Below are positions 36,013 to 43,632 of a stretch of 45,940 bases of DNA, piece by piece (position 1 is the first letter of the stretch; each line of letters starts with the position of its first letter). The stretch lies in NCBI GenBank assembly GCA_902598735.1, contig CACKCM010000009.1:1-45940 (forward strand), given 5' to 3'. Source of the DNA: an uncultured Pelagibacteraceae bacterium. Its GTDB lineage: Bacteria > Pseudomonadota > Alphaproteobacteria > Pelagibacterales > Pelagibacteraceae. A program made the translations under genes and the position numbers. The notes beneath the pieces are model-generated. The model did no database searches. It worked only from the letters and a program-made list of their open reading frames with translations, and had not been told where the DNA came from.

Positions 36013-37386
36013 ATGAAAATTGAAATACAGTCCAAAAAAGGATTAAGAACTGTCTTATCTATTAATGTAGATAAAAAAACTATTCAAAATAAAATGAATG
36101 AAAGACTTGCTGAGCTTCAAAGAGAAGTTTCTTTAAAAGGTTTTAGGCCTGGAAAAGTTCCTCAATCAGTTATTAAAAGCCAATTTGGAAAGTCGATCTA
36201 TGGAGAGGTAATTGACAAAGTTCTTAGAGAAACTTCAACCAAAGCAATTTCAGAAAAAAAATTAAAAGTTGCTGGTCAACCTAAAATTGACTTAAAACAA
36301 TTTGGAGAGGGTAAAGATTTAAATTATGAATTACTAATTGACTGTTTACCAAAAATTGAATTGAAACCTTTAAATAATTTTAAAGCAAACGATTATAAAA
36401 TTAAAATTGAAAATCAAACTATAGATGAAAAATTAAAAGAAATCTCTAAGCAAAACAAACGTTTTGAAGATAAAAAAGACAATGAGAAAGCAATGATGGG
36501 AGATCAAGTAATATTTGATTATTCAGCGACGGTTGATGGAAATAGTTTTGAAGGAAGTGAAGGAAAAGGTGTGCAAATTGAACTAGGTAAAGATTTATTT
36601 TTGAAGGGATTTGATAAACAATTGGTTGAAACAAAAAAAGGAGAGATAAAAATAGTAAATGCAACTTTGCCTGCTAATCATCCAAAAAAAGAATTAGCAA
36701 ATAAAGATACAAAATTTAAATGTAAGATTATAAATGTTAAAAAATCAGTGGAGAATAAAATAGATGATAAATTTGCAACTATGATGGGAGCAAAAGATAT
36801 TAATGATTTGAGATCGTTAATTGAGAAACAAATCTCTAGTCAATATACTCAAGCTTTAAACTCTATAACAAAAAAAGAAATATTAGATCAAATTGAGAAG
36901 ACACATGTTATAGATCTACCAAAAAATCTTATAGATCAGGAATTAGAACTTATTACAAGAAATCTAAAACCTGAGGACAAAGAAAAACACAAATCTAGGA
37001 ATGAAAAATTAGCAAAATCAAGAATAAAACTTGGTCTTATTTTAAATGAATTGGGTGAAAAAAATAATCTTAAAGTTTCAGAAAATGAGGTGCGTGCAGA
37101 AATTCAAAAACAAATTAAAGGGATGCCCGGACAAGAAAAAATGGTAATTGATTATTACCAAAAAAATCCAAGTGCCACCCAAAGCCTAAAAGGATCTTTG
37201 TATGAGGAAAAAATAATTGAATTAATAAAATCAAAAATTAAACTTAACTCTAAACAAATCAAGATTAAAGAAGCGGAGAAAATTATTGCTGACTTTAACC
37301 ATCAAAATATAGATGATAATCAGTCGTCAAAAACTAAATCTTCTAGCAAGGGTCTGACTAAATCAAAAAAAATTAGTAAAAAGTAA
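36013..37386 (+). CDS. tig: Trigger factor
   Basis: Ribosome-bound chaperone and peptidyl-prolyl isomerase at the exit tunnel. The 457 residues show the ribosome-docking motif GFRPGKVPQSVI (about 44-55) in the N-terminal domain, an FKBP-type PPIase domain (about 150-245, GDQVIFDYSATVDG), and a long helical, Lys/Glu-rich C-terminal domain with a basic Ser/Lys tail. The ATG is 6 nt after tRNA-Leu (TAAACT) without a Shine-Dalgarno sequence. It heads tig-clpP and precedes clpX and lon, a classical protein quality-control cluster. Confidence 0.95.
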   Translation: MKIEIQSKKGLRTVLSINVDKKTIQNKMNERLAELQREVSLKGFRPGKVPQSVIKSQFGKSIYGEVIDKVLRETSTKAISEKKLKVAGQPKIDLKQFGEGKDLNYELLIDCLPKIELKPLNNFKANDYKIKIENQTIDEKLKEISKQNKRFEDKKDNEKAMMGDQVIFDYSATVDGNSFEGSEGKGVQIELGKDLFLKGFDKQLVETKKGEIKIVNATLPANHPKKELANKDTKFKCKIINVKKSVENKIDDKFATMMGAKDINDLRSLIEKQISSQYTQALNSITKKEILDQIEKTHVIDLPKNLIDQELELITRNLKPEDKEKHKSRNEKLAKSRIKLGLILNELGEKNNLKVSENEVRAEIQKQIKGMPGQEKMVIDYYQKNPSATQSLKGSLYEEKIIELIKSKIKLNSKQIKIKEAEKIIADFNHQNIDDNQSSKTKSSSKGLTKSKKISKK

Positions 37387-37408
37387 TCAATAGTTGTATA
37401 AACCAATA

Positions 37409-38020
37409 ATGAGTCGTGATTTTAATGAAAAAATGAACAGCCTAATTCCTATGGTTGTTGAGCAGACTAGCAAAGGGGAACGAGCTTACGATATCTATTC
37501 AAGACTTTTAAAGGAAAGAATTGTATTTCTAGTTGGCCCTGTTAATGATGCTGTAGCTTCATTAGTAACTGCACAACTTCTTTTTTTAGAATCGGAAAAT
37601 CCAAACAAAGAAATTAATTTTTACATTAATAGCCCAGGAGGTTTGGTCACCGCGGGGTTAGGAATTTATGATACTATGCAATATATTAATTCTCCAGTTT
37701 CAACATTATGTATTGGCCAAGCTTCATCTATGGGATCTTTCTTGTTAGCAGCAGGTGAAAAGGGAAAAAGGTATTCTTTACCTAATTCAAGAATAATGGT
37801 TCATCAACCTTCCGCAGGTTTTCAAGGTCAAGCCACTGATATTCAAATTCATGCCAAGGAAATTTTATCATTAAAAGAAAGACTTAATAATATTTATTCT
37901 AAGCATACGGGCAAGTCAGTCAAAGAGATTTCGGAAGCTTTAGAAAGAGACAATTTTATGACTGCAGAGGAAGCAAAAAAATTTGGTTTAATTGACTCTG
38001 TTGTGGAAAAAAGAAAATAA
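37409..38020 (+). CDS. clpP: ATP-dependent Clp protease proteolytic subunit
   Basis: Serine peptidase that forms the double-ring barrel used by ClpX and ClpA. From ATG 37409 the product has 203 residues, with catalytic S107 (QASSMGS), H132 (MVHQPSAG) and D181 (ERDNF), and the N-terminal processing region before [20 protein letters not shown]. An in-frame TTG at 37394 would add five residues (MYKPI). I prefer the ATG because it fits the family's N-terminus. There is no clear Shine-Dalgarno sequence. It is 22 bp behind tig. Confidence 0.96.
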   Translation: MSRDFNEKMNSLIPMVVEQTSKGERAYDIYSRLLKERIVFLVGPVNDAVASLVTAQLLFLESENPNKEINFYINSPGGLVTAGLGIYDTMQYINSPVSTLCIGQASSMGSFLLAAGEKGKRYSLPNSRIMVHQPSAGFQGQATDIQIHAKEILSLKERLNNIYSKHTGKSVKEISEALERDNFMTAEEAKKFGLIDSVVEKRK

Positions 38021-38053
38021 AGCACTAGATATAGCGAATATCACAACTTCAGC

Positions 38054-38082
38054 TTGATAAGAAAATAATAGAGATTTATATT
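38054..38082 (+). promoter_or_regulatory. Sigma-70 type promoter of clpX
   Basis: TTGATA (38054-38059), a 17-bp spacer and TATATT (38077-38082), each 5 of 6 to consensus with ideal spacing, 17 bp ahead of the clpX start codon. The leader would be only about 10 nt. It would allow clpX to be transcribed apart from tig-clpP. Confidence 0.5.
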
Positions 38083-38099
38083 ATAAATATTGATTCGTT

Positions 38100-39353
38100 A
38101 TGTCTGAAAAAAATAGCAAAAACATTTTGTACTGCTCCTTTTGTGGAAAAAGCCAACACGAAGTAAGAAAGCTTATTGCAGGTCCTACAGTTTTTATCTG
38201 CGATGAGTGTGTTGAACTTTGTATGGATATAATAAAAGAGGAGAATAAAAGTTCTCTTGTTAAACATCAAGATGGAGTACCTTCTCCTAAGGAAATATGT
38301 GGAGTTCTTGACGAATATGTAATTGGTCAGAGAATTGCTAAAGAAATTTTGTCTGTAGCTGTCCATAATCATTACAAAAGGCTAAACCATGAAACAAAAA
38401 ACAATAAAGACGTTGAACTCTCTAAATCAAATATTTTATTAGTTGGCCCAACTGGATGTGGAAAAACTTTATTAGCACAAACTCTAGCTAGAATTTTAGA
38501 CGTTCCCTTTACCATGGCAGATGCTACTACACTAACTGAGGCAGGTTATGTAGGAGAAGATGTTGAAAATATAATTTTAAAACTTTTGCAATCTGCTGAT
38601 TATAACGTAGAGAAAGCTCAAAGAGGTATAGTTTATATAGATGAAGTTGATAAAATTAGCAGAAAATCTGAAAATCCCTCAATAACTAGAGATGTTTCAG
38701 GAGAAGGTGTTCAGCAAGCACTACTTAAAATTATGGAGGGAACAATAGCGAGTGTACCTCCTCAAGGCGGAAGAAAACATCCTCAACAGGAATTTTTGCA
38801 AGTAGATACAACAAATATTTTATTTATTTGCGGCGGAGCTTTCGCTGGACTAGATAAATTAATTGATAGTAGAGGAAAAGGAAGCTCTATTGGTTTTGGT
38901 GCAAAAGTTCAAAGCTACAAAGAGCAACCACTTTCACAAATTATGAAAATGCTTGAACCGGAAGATTTAATTAAATACGGTTTAATACCTGAGTTTATTG
39001 GAAGAATGCCTATAATAGCTACACTAGATGATTTAGACGAAAAATCACTTGTAAAAATATTGATGGAGCCAAAAAATTCTTTAATAAAACAATATAAAAG
39101 ACTATTTGAATTTGAAGATGTTGAATTGGAATTTAAAGAAGAAGCTATATTAGAAATTGCAAAAAAAGCGATTACAAAAAAAACTGGAGCTAGGGGATTG
39201 AGATCAATCTTAGAAAATATTTTATTGAAGACAATGTTTGAATTACCTGATATGGAAAATGTTATAAAGGTAACTGTAGATAGCTCAGCCGCTAAAGGAA
39301 CCTCAGAGCCCATTGTCACATACGGTAAAAAAACATCAACATCTGTAGCATAA
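38100..39353 (+). CDS. clpX: ATP-dependent Clp protease ATP-binding subunit ClpX
   Basis: AAA+ unfoldase that feeds substrates into ClpP. The 417 residues begin with the zinc-binding domain (C12, C15, C34, C37 in CSFCGKSQ and CDEC). The AAA+ core follows, with Walker A GPTGCGKT (116-123), Walker [10 protein letters not shown], the pore loop in AGYVGED, and the ClpP-contacting IGF loop, here SSIGFGA. Sensor 2 is in TGARGLRS. Length is normal. The 79-bp gap before it holds a good promoter candidate. Confidence 0.97.
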   Translation: MSEKNSKNILYCSFCGKSQHEVRKLIAGPTVFICDECVELCMDIIKEENKSSLVKHQDGVPSPKEICGVLDEYVIGQRIAKEILSVAVHNHYKRLNHETKNNKDVELSKSNILLVGPTGCGKTLLAQTLARILDVPFTMADATTLTEAGYVGEDVENIILKLLQSADYNVEKAQRGIVYIDEVDKISRKSENPSITRDVSGEGVQQALLKIMEGTIASVPPQGGRKHPQQEFLQVDTTNILFICGGAFAGLDKLIDSRGKGSSIGFGAKVQSYKEQPLSQIMKMLEPEDLIKYGLIPEFIGRMPIIATLDDLDEKSLVKILMEPKNSLIKQYKRLFEFEDVELEFKEEAILEIAKKAITKKTGARGLRSILENILLKTMFELPDMENVIKVTVDSSAAKGTSEPIVTYGKKTSTSVA

Positions 39354-39366
39354 TTTAAATTTGTTC

Positions 39367-39394
39367 CTTGAAATTATTGAATTTATTGCCATAT
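39367..39394 (+). promoter_or_regulatory. Heat-shock (sigma-32 type) promoter of lon
   Basis: CTTGAAA (39367-39373), a 14-bp spacer and GCCATAT (39388-39394). The sigma-32 consensus is CTTGAAA, 11-16 bp, CCCATNT, so the match is 13 of 14 positions with normal spacing. The -10 end is only 7 bp before the lon ATG, so the transcript would start at or within one or two bases of the start codon. Confidence 0.65.
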
Positions 39395-39401
39395 TAATCA
39401 T

Positions 39402-41795
39402 ATGAAAGCTTCTTATTTAAAGCCACTCCTACCTCTTAGAGATATTGTGATATTTCCTTCAATGGTAGTGCCATTATTTGTTGGTAGGGAAAAATCAATC
39501 AAAGCTTTACAAGAGGTAATGAAATCAGATAAATCAATAGTCTTAGTTACTCAAAAAAATTCAGAAACTGATGATCCAATAGGAAAAGACTTATATCAAT
39601 TTGGATGTCTTAGTAAGGTTCTTCAATTATTAAAATTACCCGACGGTACAGTGAAAGTATTAGTTGAAGGTGAAAAAAGGGTAAAAATTTTAAAACATAC
39701 TGAGAATGACTCAAGTTTTTTAACTTGTGAAGTTGAAGTTGCAGATGATCAAAATTTATCAAAAGATTTAGAGCCTTTAGCTGTGGGTCTAATCAAAAAG
39801 TTCGAAAGACTTCAAGTATTGAATAAAAAAGATTTCAACGAAGGTGCAAGTAATTTAAAAAACTTAAAGAATCCTTCTCAAATTGCCAATAACATTTCAT
39901 CAAATTTAAATATTCAAATATTTGAAAAACAAGAATTATTAGAAATCGTAGATCTTAAAAAAAGGCTAGAAAAAATTCATTCGTTAATTGAAAAAGAAAC
40001 AAGTGTTTTATCTGTTGAGAAAAAGATACGTGGAAGAGTAAAAAATCAAATGGAGAAAACTCAAAGGGAATATTATCTGAATGAGCAGTTAAAAGCTATT
40101 CAGAAAGAATTAGGAGAAATTGATGAAGGAAAAGATGAGCTTTCTTCTTTGTCAAAAGCTATTTCAGAAGCTAAAATGCCTAAACTTGCTAAAGAAAAAT
40201 GCCTATCCGAACTAAAAAAACTTAAGTCAATGAGCCCTATGTCTGCTGAGGCAACAGTTGTTAGAAATTATCTTGATTGGATGACAGAACTTCCTTGGTC
40301 AAACAAATCTAAAATAAATACTGATTTAAATGATGCTCAAAAGATTTTAGATGAGGACCATTATGGTTTAGAAAAAGTCAAAGAAAGAATTATTGAATTT
40401 TTAGCAGTTCAAAAAAGAATTCAAAAAATGAAAGGACCAATATTATGTTTAGTAGGCCCTCCTGGAGTTGGAAAAACATCTTTAGGAAAATCTATAGCAA
40501 AAGCAACAAATAGAAAATTTATCAGAATATCTTTAGGCGGAATAAGAGATGAAGCTGAAATCAGAGGTCATAGAAGAACTTATATAGGCTCGTTACCTGG
40601 AAAAATAATTCAAATGATGAAAAAAGCTGGCACTAAAAATCCACTTTTCCTTCTTGATGAAATAGATAAAGTAGGAAATGATTATAGAGGAGATCCATCT
40701 TCTGCATTATTAGAAGCCCTAGATCCTGAACAAAATAAAGAGTTTAATGACCACTATCTTGAAGTTGATTATGATTTATCCGATGTGATGTTTGTTACAA
40801 CAGCTAACACTTTAAATATTTTACCACCGTTACTAGATAGGATGGAAGTTATCAGATTGTCCGGCTATACTGAAGATGAAAAAGTAAATATTTCACAAAA
40901 ATTTCTTATTCCAAATCAAAGTAAAAATAACGGATTGAAAAAAGAAGAGTGGAAAATAAGCGAAAAAATTATAAGGAGAATTGTAAGAAATTATACAAGA
41001 GAGTCTGGAGTAAGAAACTTGGAAAGAGAAATTTCAAAAATTGCTAGAAAACTCGTGAAGAAAATAGACAATAATGAAAAAGTAAATAACCCAATAGACG
41101 AAAAGGACCTAAAAGATTTACTAGGAGTACAAAAATTTAATTATGGAGAAATTGAAGAAGAAAATAGAGTAGGTGTAGTGACCGGATTAGCATGGACAGA
41201 AGTAGGGGGTGAAATTCTTAAGATAGAGTCGGCAATAATGCCCGGAAAAGGAAAAATGCAAATTACTGGAAAACTAGGAGATGTGATGCAAGAGTCGGTT
41301 AAAGCAGCGAAATCATATATAAGATCAAAAAGTTTAGATTACGGTATAATTCCACCCATTTTTGATAAAAAAGATTTTCACATTCATGTACCTGAAGGAG
41401 CAACACCTAAAGACGGCCCTTCAGCTGGCGTAGGTATGGTAACTTCGATAATATCAGCTATTACTGAAATTCCAGTTAATAAAGATGTTGCTATGACTGG
41501 TGAAATTACTTTAAGAGGATTAGTTCTTCCTATTGGAGGTCTAAAAGAAAAATTACTGGCTGCACATAGAGCTGGAATTAAAAAGGTTTTAATTCCAGTA
41601 GAGAACAAAAAAGATTTGATAGAAGTCCCTAAAACTATTTTAGAGTCTATGGAAATTATACCAGTAAAAAATGTAGATGAAGTTTTGAAAGTAGCTTTAA
41701 CTAAACCACTCAAAAGAGTTGAATGGGTTGAAGTTGATCAAATAACTGGCAAAAACAAAGGAAAAAACAAAAAAGAAGAGATTAGTACGCATTAA
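39402..41795 (+). CDS. lon: ATP-dependent protease Lon
   Basis: Soluble AAA+ serine protease degrading misfolded and regulatory proteins. The 797 residues have the LonA layout: an N-terminal substrate domain (about 1-200, [22 protein letters not shown]), a coiled-coil linker, the AAA+ module with Walker A GPPGVGKT (352-359) and [10 protein letters not shown], and a C-terminal protease domain with the catalytic dyad S674 (DGPSAGVGM) and K717, the same 43-residue spacing as in E. coli. A short Lys-rich tail follows. Its stop shares TTAA with the convergent glycosyltransferase gene. Confidence 0.97.
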   Translation: MKASYLKPLLPLRDIVIFPSMVVPLFVGREKSIKALQEVMKSDKSIVLVTQKNSETDDPIGKDLYQFGCLSKVLQLLKLPDGTVKVLVEGEKRVKILKHTENDSSFLTCEVEVADDQNLSKDLEPLAVGLIKKFERLQVLNKKDFNEGASNLKNLKNPSQIANNISSNLNIQIFEKQELLEIVDLKKRLEKIHSLIEKETSVLSVEKKIRGRVKNQMEKTQREYYLNEQLKAIQKELGEIDEGKDELSSLSKAISEAKMPKLAKEKCLSELKKLKSMSPMSAEATVVRNYLDWMTELPWSNKSKINTDLNDAQKILDEDHYGLEKVKERIIEFLAVQKRIQKMKGPILCLVGPPGVGKTSLGKSIAKATNRKFIRISLGGIRDEAEIRGHRRTYIGSLPGKIIQMMKKAGTKNPLFLLDEIDKVGNDYRGDPSSALLEALDPEQNKEFNDHYLEVDYDLSDVMFVTTANTLNILPPLLDRMEVIRLSGYTEDEKVNISQKFLIPNQSKNNGLKKEEWKISEKIIRRIVRNYTRESGVRNLEREISKIARKLVKKIDNNEKVNNPIDEKDLKDLLGVQKFNYGEIEEENRVGVVTGLAWTEVGGEILKIESAIMPGKGKMQITGKLGDVMQESVKAAKSYIRSKSLDYGIIPPIFDKKDFHIHVPEGATPKDGPSAGVGMVTSIISAITEIPVNKDVAMTGEITLRGLVLPIGGLKEKLLAAHRAGIKKVLIPVENKKDLIEVPKTILESMEIIPVKNVDEVLKVALTKPLKRVEWVEVDQITGKNKGKNKKEEISTH

Positions 41796-42676
41796 TCTAT
41801 CCAAATCTCAAACTTATTTTTATTTATAACAATATATTCTGGAAGATTATTAATTCCAACTTTTTCTAGCGCGACACTTTCAGTCCATTTTTTTAGATTT
41901 TTTTTATCAGCTTTGTGATCATACATAACTTTTTTGTTTTTTATTAAAGATTTTAATTTTTCTAAATCATATCCGCTCTCTTCGTATTCAAGATGATGCA
42001 AAAAGTTTCTCAACTTATAATCCATTTCTTCAGCTGACATCATATTAGTAAAATGCCAACCACCAGACTCAACAAAACCTAAGTTAAAGTATTTCTTGTT
42101 ATCAAATAAAATATCAAGTCTCCAAAAAGGATATTTTTTTGTTTTAATATTTCTTAACCACTGTGGACTTATTAAATGTTTTATTTTACAAACTTTGCTA
42201 CCCATCCAGTAAAAATTTGGATATTGTAAATTAAGTTTGTAATAAAACATTTTTTGTTTAAAAATAGTAATCTTTCGCTTGTATGCAAAATTTTCTAAAT
42301 TTGGTATTTCATCAAGATCATTAATTATTACCAAATCATCTTCAGAAAATTTTTCCAATTGTTTAAAAATAAAATTTCTCTGATAATTCTCTCTTTTTGC
42401 GGCATTATCTAAAATTTTATTTTTTTTAATCTCTTTACTTTGCTCTTTATTTATAATGTAAAGATCTGATGGTTGGTTTTCAACTACCACATATTCAATT
42501 TTATCTTTAAATTTTTGAAATTTATTTATATCAAAATTTAATTTTTTTGGTCGACCGCTATGATTAAATTTTGCTTCACAAATTATAAATTTAGAAACAA
42601 ATTTATCTAAGGTATGAAGTCGAAGATCTAAAATCATATCTTCATTGAAATACATAAAAGTGTCAATTATTTTCAT
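41792..42676 (-). CDS. GT17-like glycosyltransferase, copy A
   Basis: Predicted cytosolic glycosyltransferase of 294 residues resembling family GT17 (the MGAT3/beta-1,4-mannosyl-glycoprotein N-acetylglucosaminyltransferase type, also found in bacteria). It shows [21 protein letters not shown] at the N-terminus in two parts, the acidic metal-binding block [10 protein letters not shown] (about 117-126), [16 protein letters not shown], and GGWHFTNM. It is clearly paralogous to the next gene over its whole length. Substrate unknown. It lies convergent to lon, at the point where housekeeping genes give way to surface-sugar genes. Confidence 0.8.
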   Translation of the reverse strand: MKIIDTFMYFNEDMILDLRLHTLDKFVSKFIICEAKFNHSGRPKKLNFDINKFQKFKDKIEYVVVENQPSDLYIINKEQSKEIKKNKILDNAAKRENYQRNFIFKQLEKFSEDDLVIINDLDEIPNLENFAYKRKITIFKQKMFYYKLNLQYPNFYWMGSKVCKIKHLISPQWLRNIKTKKYPFWRLDILFDNKKYFNLGFVESGGWHFTNMMSAEEMDYKLRNFLHHLEYEESGYDLEKLKSLIKNKKVMYDHKADKKNLKKWTESVALEKVGINNLPEYIVINKNKFEIWID

Positions 42677-42689
42677 CTATTCTAAATTT

Positions 42690-43583
42690 CTAACTTAACC
42701 AATCTTTATATTTTTCCAAATTAGATTGAACATATTGAGGTAGATTTACATTTTTTACGATTTTAAGTTTTTTCTCTCCCTTCCACTTATTAGCTCTCAT
42801 ATCTACTTGATAATCATAAACAGCTCTATTCTCTTTTACCATTCTTTCAAGGTCAATAGTGTTCAAACCACTTTGTTCAAACTCATAATGATGGGCAAAA
42901 TTTAGCAATTTTTTTTGCAAATCTTTTGGCTTTCTAATACAAGTAAAATGCCATCCGCCATCATTTATAAAAGTTAAATTAGAATATTTTTTTTTTGAAA
43001 AAAAAACGTCTATTCTCCACTTTGGATAATTTTTACCTTTTATATTCCTAAGCCATTGTGGCCCTAAAAAATTTTTATATTTTATACCTTTTGTTCCTTG
43101 CCAAGTAAAATTTTCATATAACAAATTAAGTTTATAAAAAAACATTTTCTGTTCAAAGATAAGTATTTTATTATCAATGTTAGATAAGTTAACTCGATCA
43201 ATATTCGGTATTTCATCTAAATCACTTATTAAGATTAAATCGTTATCAGAAATATTTTTTAATCCTCTTTTTAAGCTCTCTCTTTGAAAGTAATCTCTTG
43301 CCATTCCATTAAGAATTAATTTATCACCTTTTTTCCTATTTGAGTCATCTGCTTTAACTTTTAATATTTTTTTTGGTTGTTTATCTACAATTATGTAAGT
43401 GATTTTATCTTTAAATTTTTTAAAATTATTTATATCAAAATTTAATTTTTTTTTATTACCATTATGCGAGTAAGTTGCCTCAGTAATGACAAATTTTTTA
43501 ACATAATTATTTAAAATATTTAGTCTTAAATCTAGCAGGAGATCTTCATCAAAATACATGAAGCAGTCATATATATTCATCAT
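42690..43583 (-). CDS. GT17-like glycosyltransferase, copy B
   Basis: Paralogue of the downstream gene, 297 residues, with the same blocks in the same order: [77 protein letters not shown] and GGWHFTC. The two genes are 13 bp apart and co-oriented, so they probably arose by tandem duplication and then diverged mainly in the middle (about 70-110) and at the C-terminus. The start is ATG ATG (43583 or 43580). First gene of the minus-strand unit, 49 bp from the divergent fusion gene. Substrate unknown. Confidence 0.8.
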   Translation of the reverse strand: MMNIYDCFMYFDEDLLLDLRLNILNNYVKKFVITEATYSHNGNKKKLNFDINNFKKFKDKITYIIVDKQPKKILKVKADDSNRKKGDKLILNGMARDYFQRESLKRGLKNISDNDLILISDLDEIPNIDRVNLSNIDNKILIFEQKMFFYKLNLLYENFTWQGTKGIKYKNFLGPQWLRNIKGKNYPKWRIDVFFSKKKYSNLTFINDGGWHFTCIRKPKDLQKKLLNFAHHYEFEQSGLNTIDLERMVKENRAVYDYQVDMRANKWKGEKKLKIVKNVNLPQYVQSNLEKYKDWLS

Positions 43584-43591
43584 ATTTGAGT

Positions 43592-43607
43592 TATAATAAA
43601 ATATAAT
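43592..43607 (+). promoter_or_regulatory. Two TATAAT -10 boxes ahead of the sugar-enzyme fusion gene
   Basis: Perfect TATAAT hexamers at 43592-43597 and 43602-43607 on the plus strand, 26-36 bp before the ATG at 43633, inside a 49-bp gap shared with the divergent glycosyltransferase gene. Any -35 box would lie at the edge of, or within, the divergent gene. The surrounding DNA is almost pure A/T, so the match is only suggestive. Confidence 0.35.
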
Positions 43608-43632
43608 ATAAGTAAATATTAATTAAGATCTT

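Noticed and set aside
37394-37408. TTG start for clpP
   Set aside because: The ATG 15 bp downstream fits the ClpP N-terminus; no Shine-Dalgarno sequence supports the TTG.
5433-41795. Intrinsic terminators at convergent gene ends
   Set aside because: Looked for at all eight junctions; the stop codons overlap and no GC stem followed by a T-run is present.
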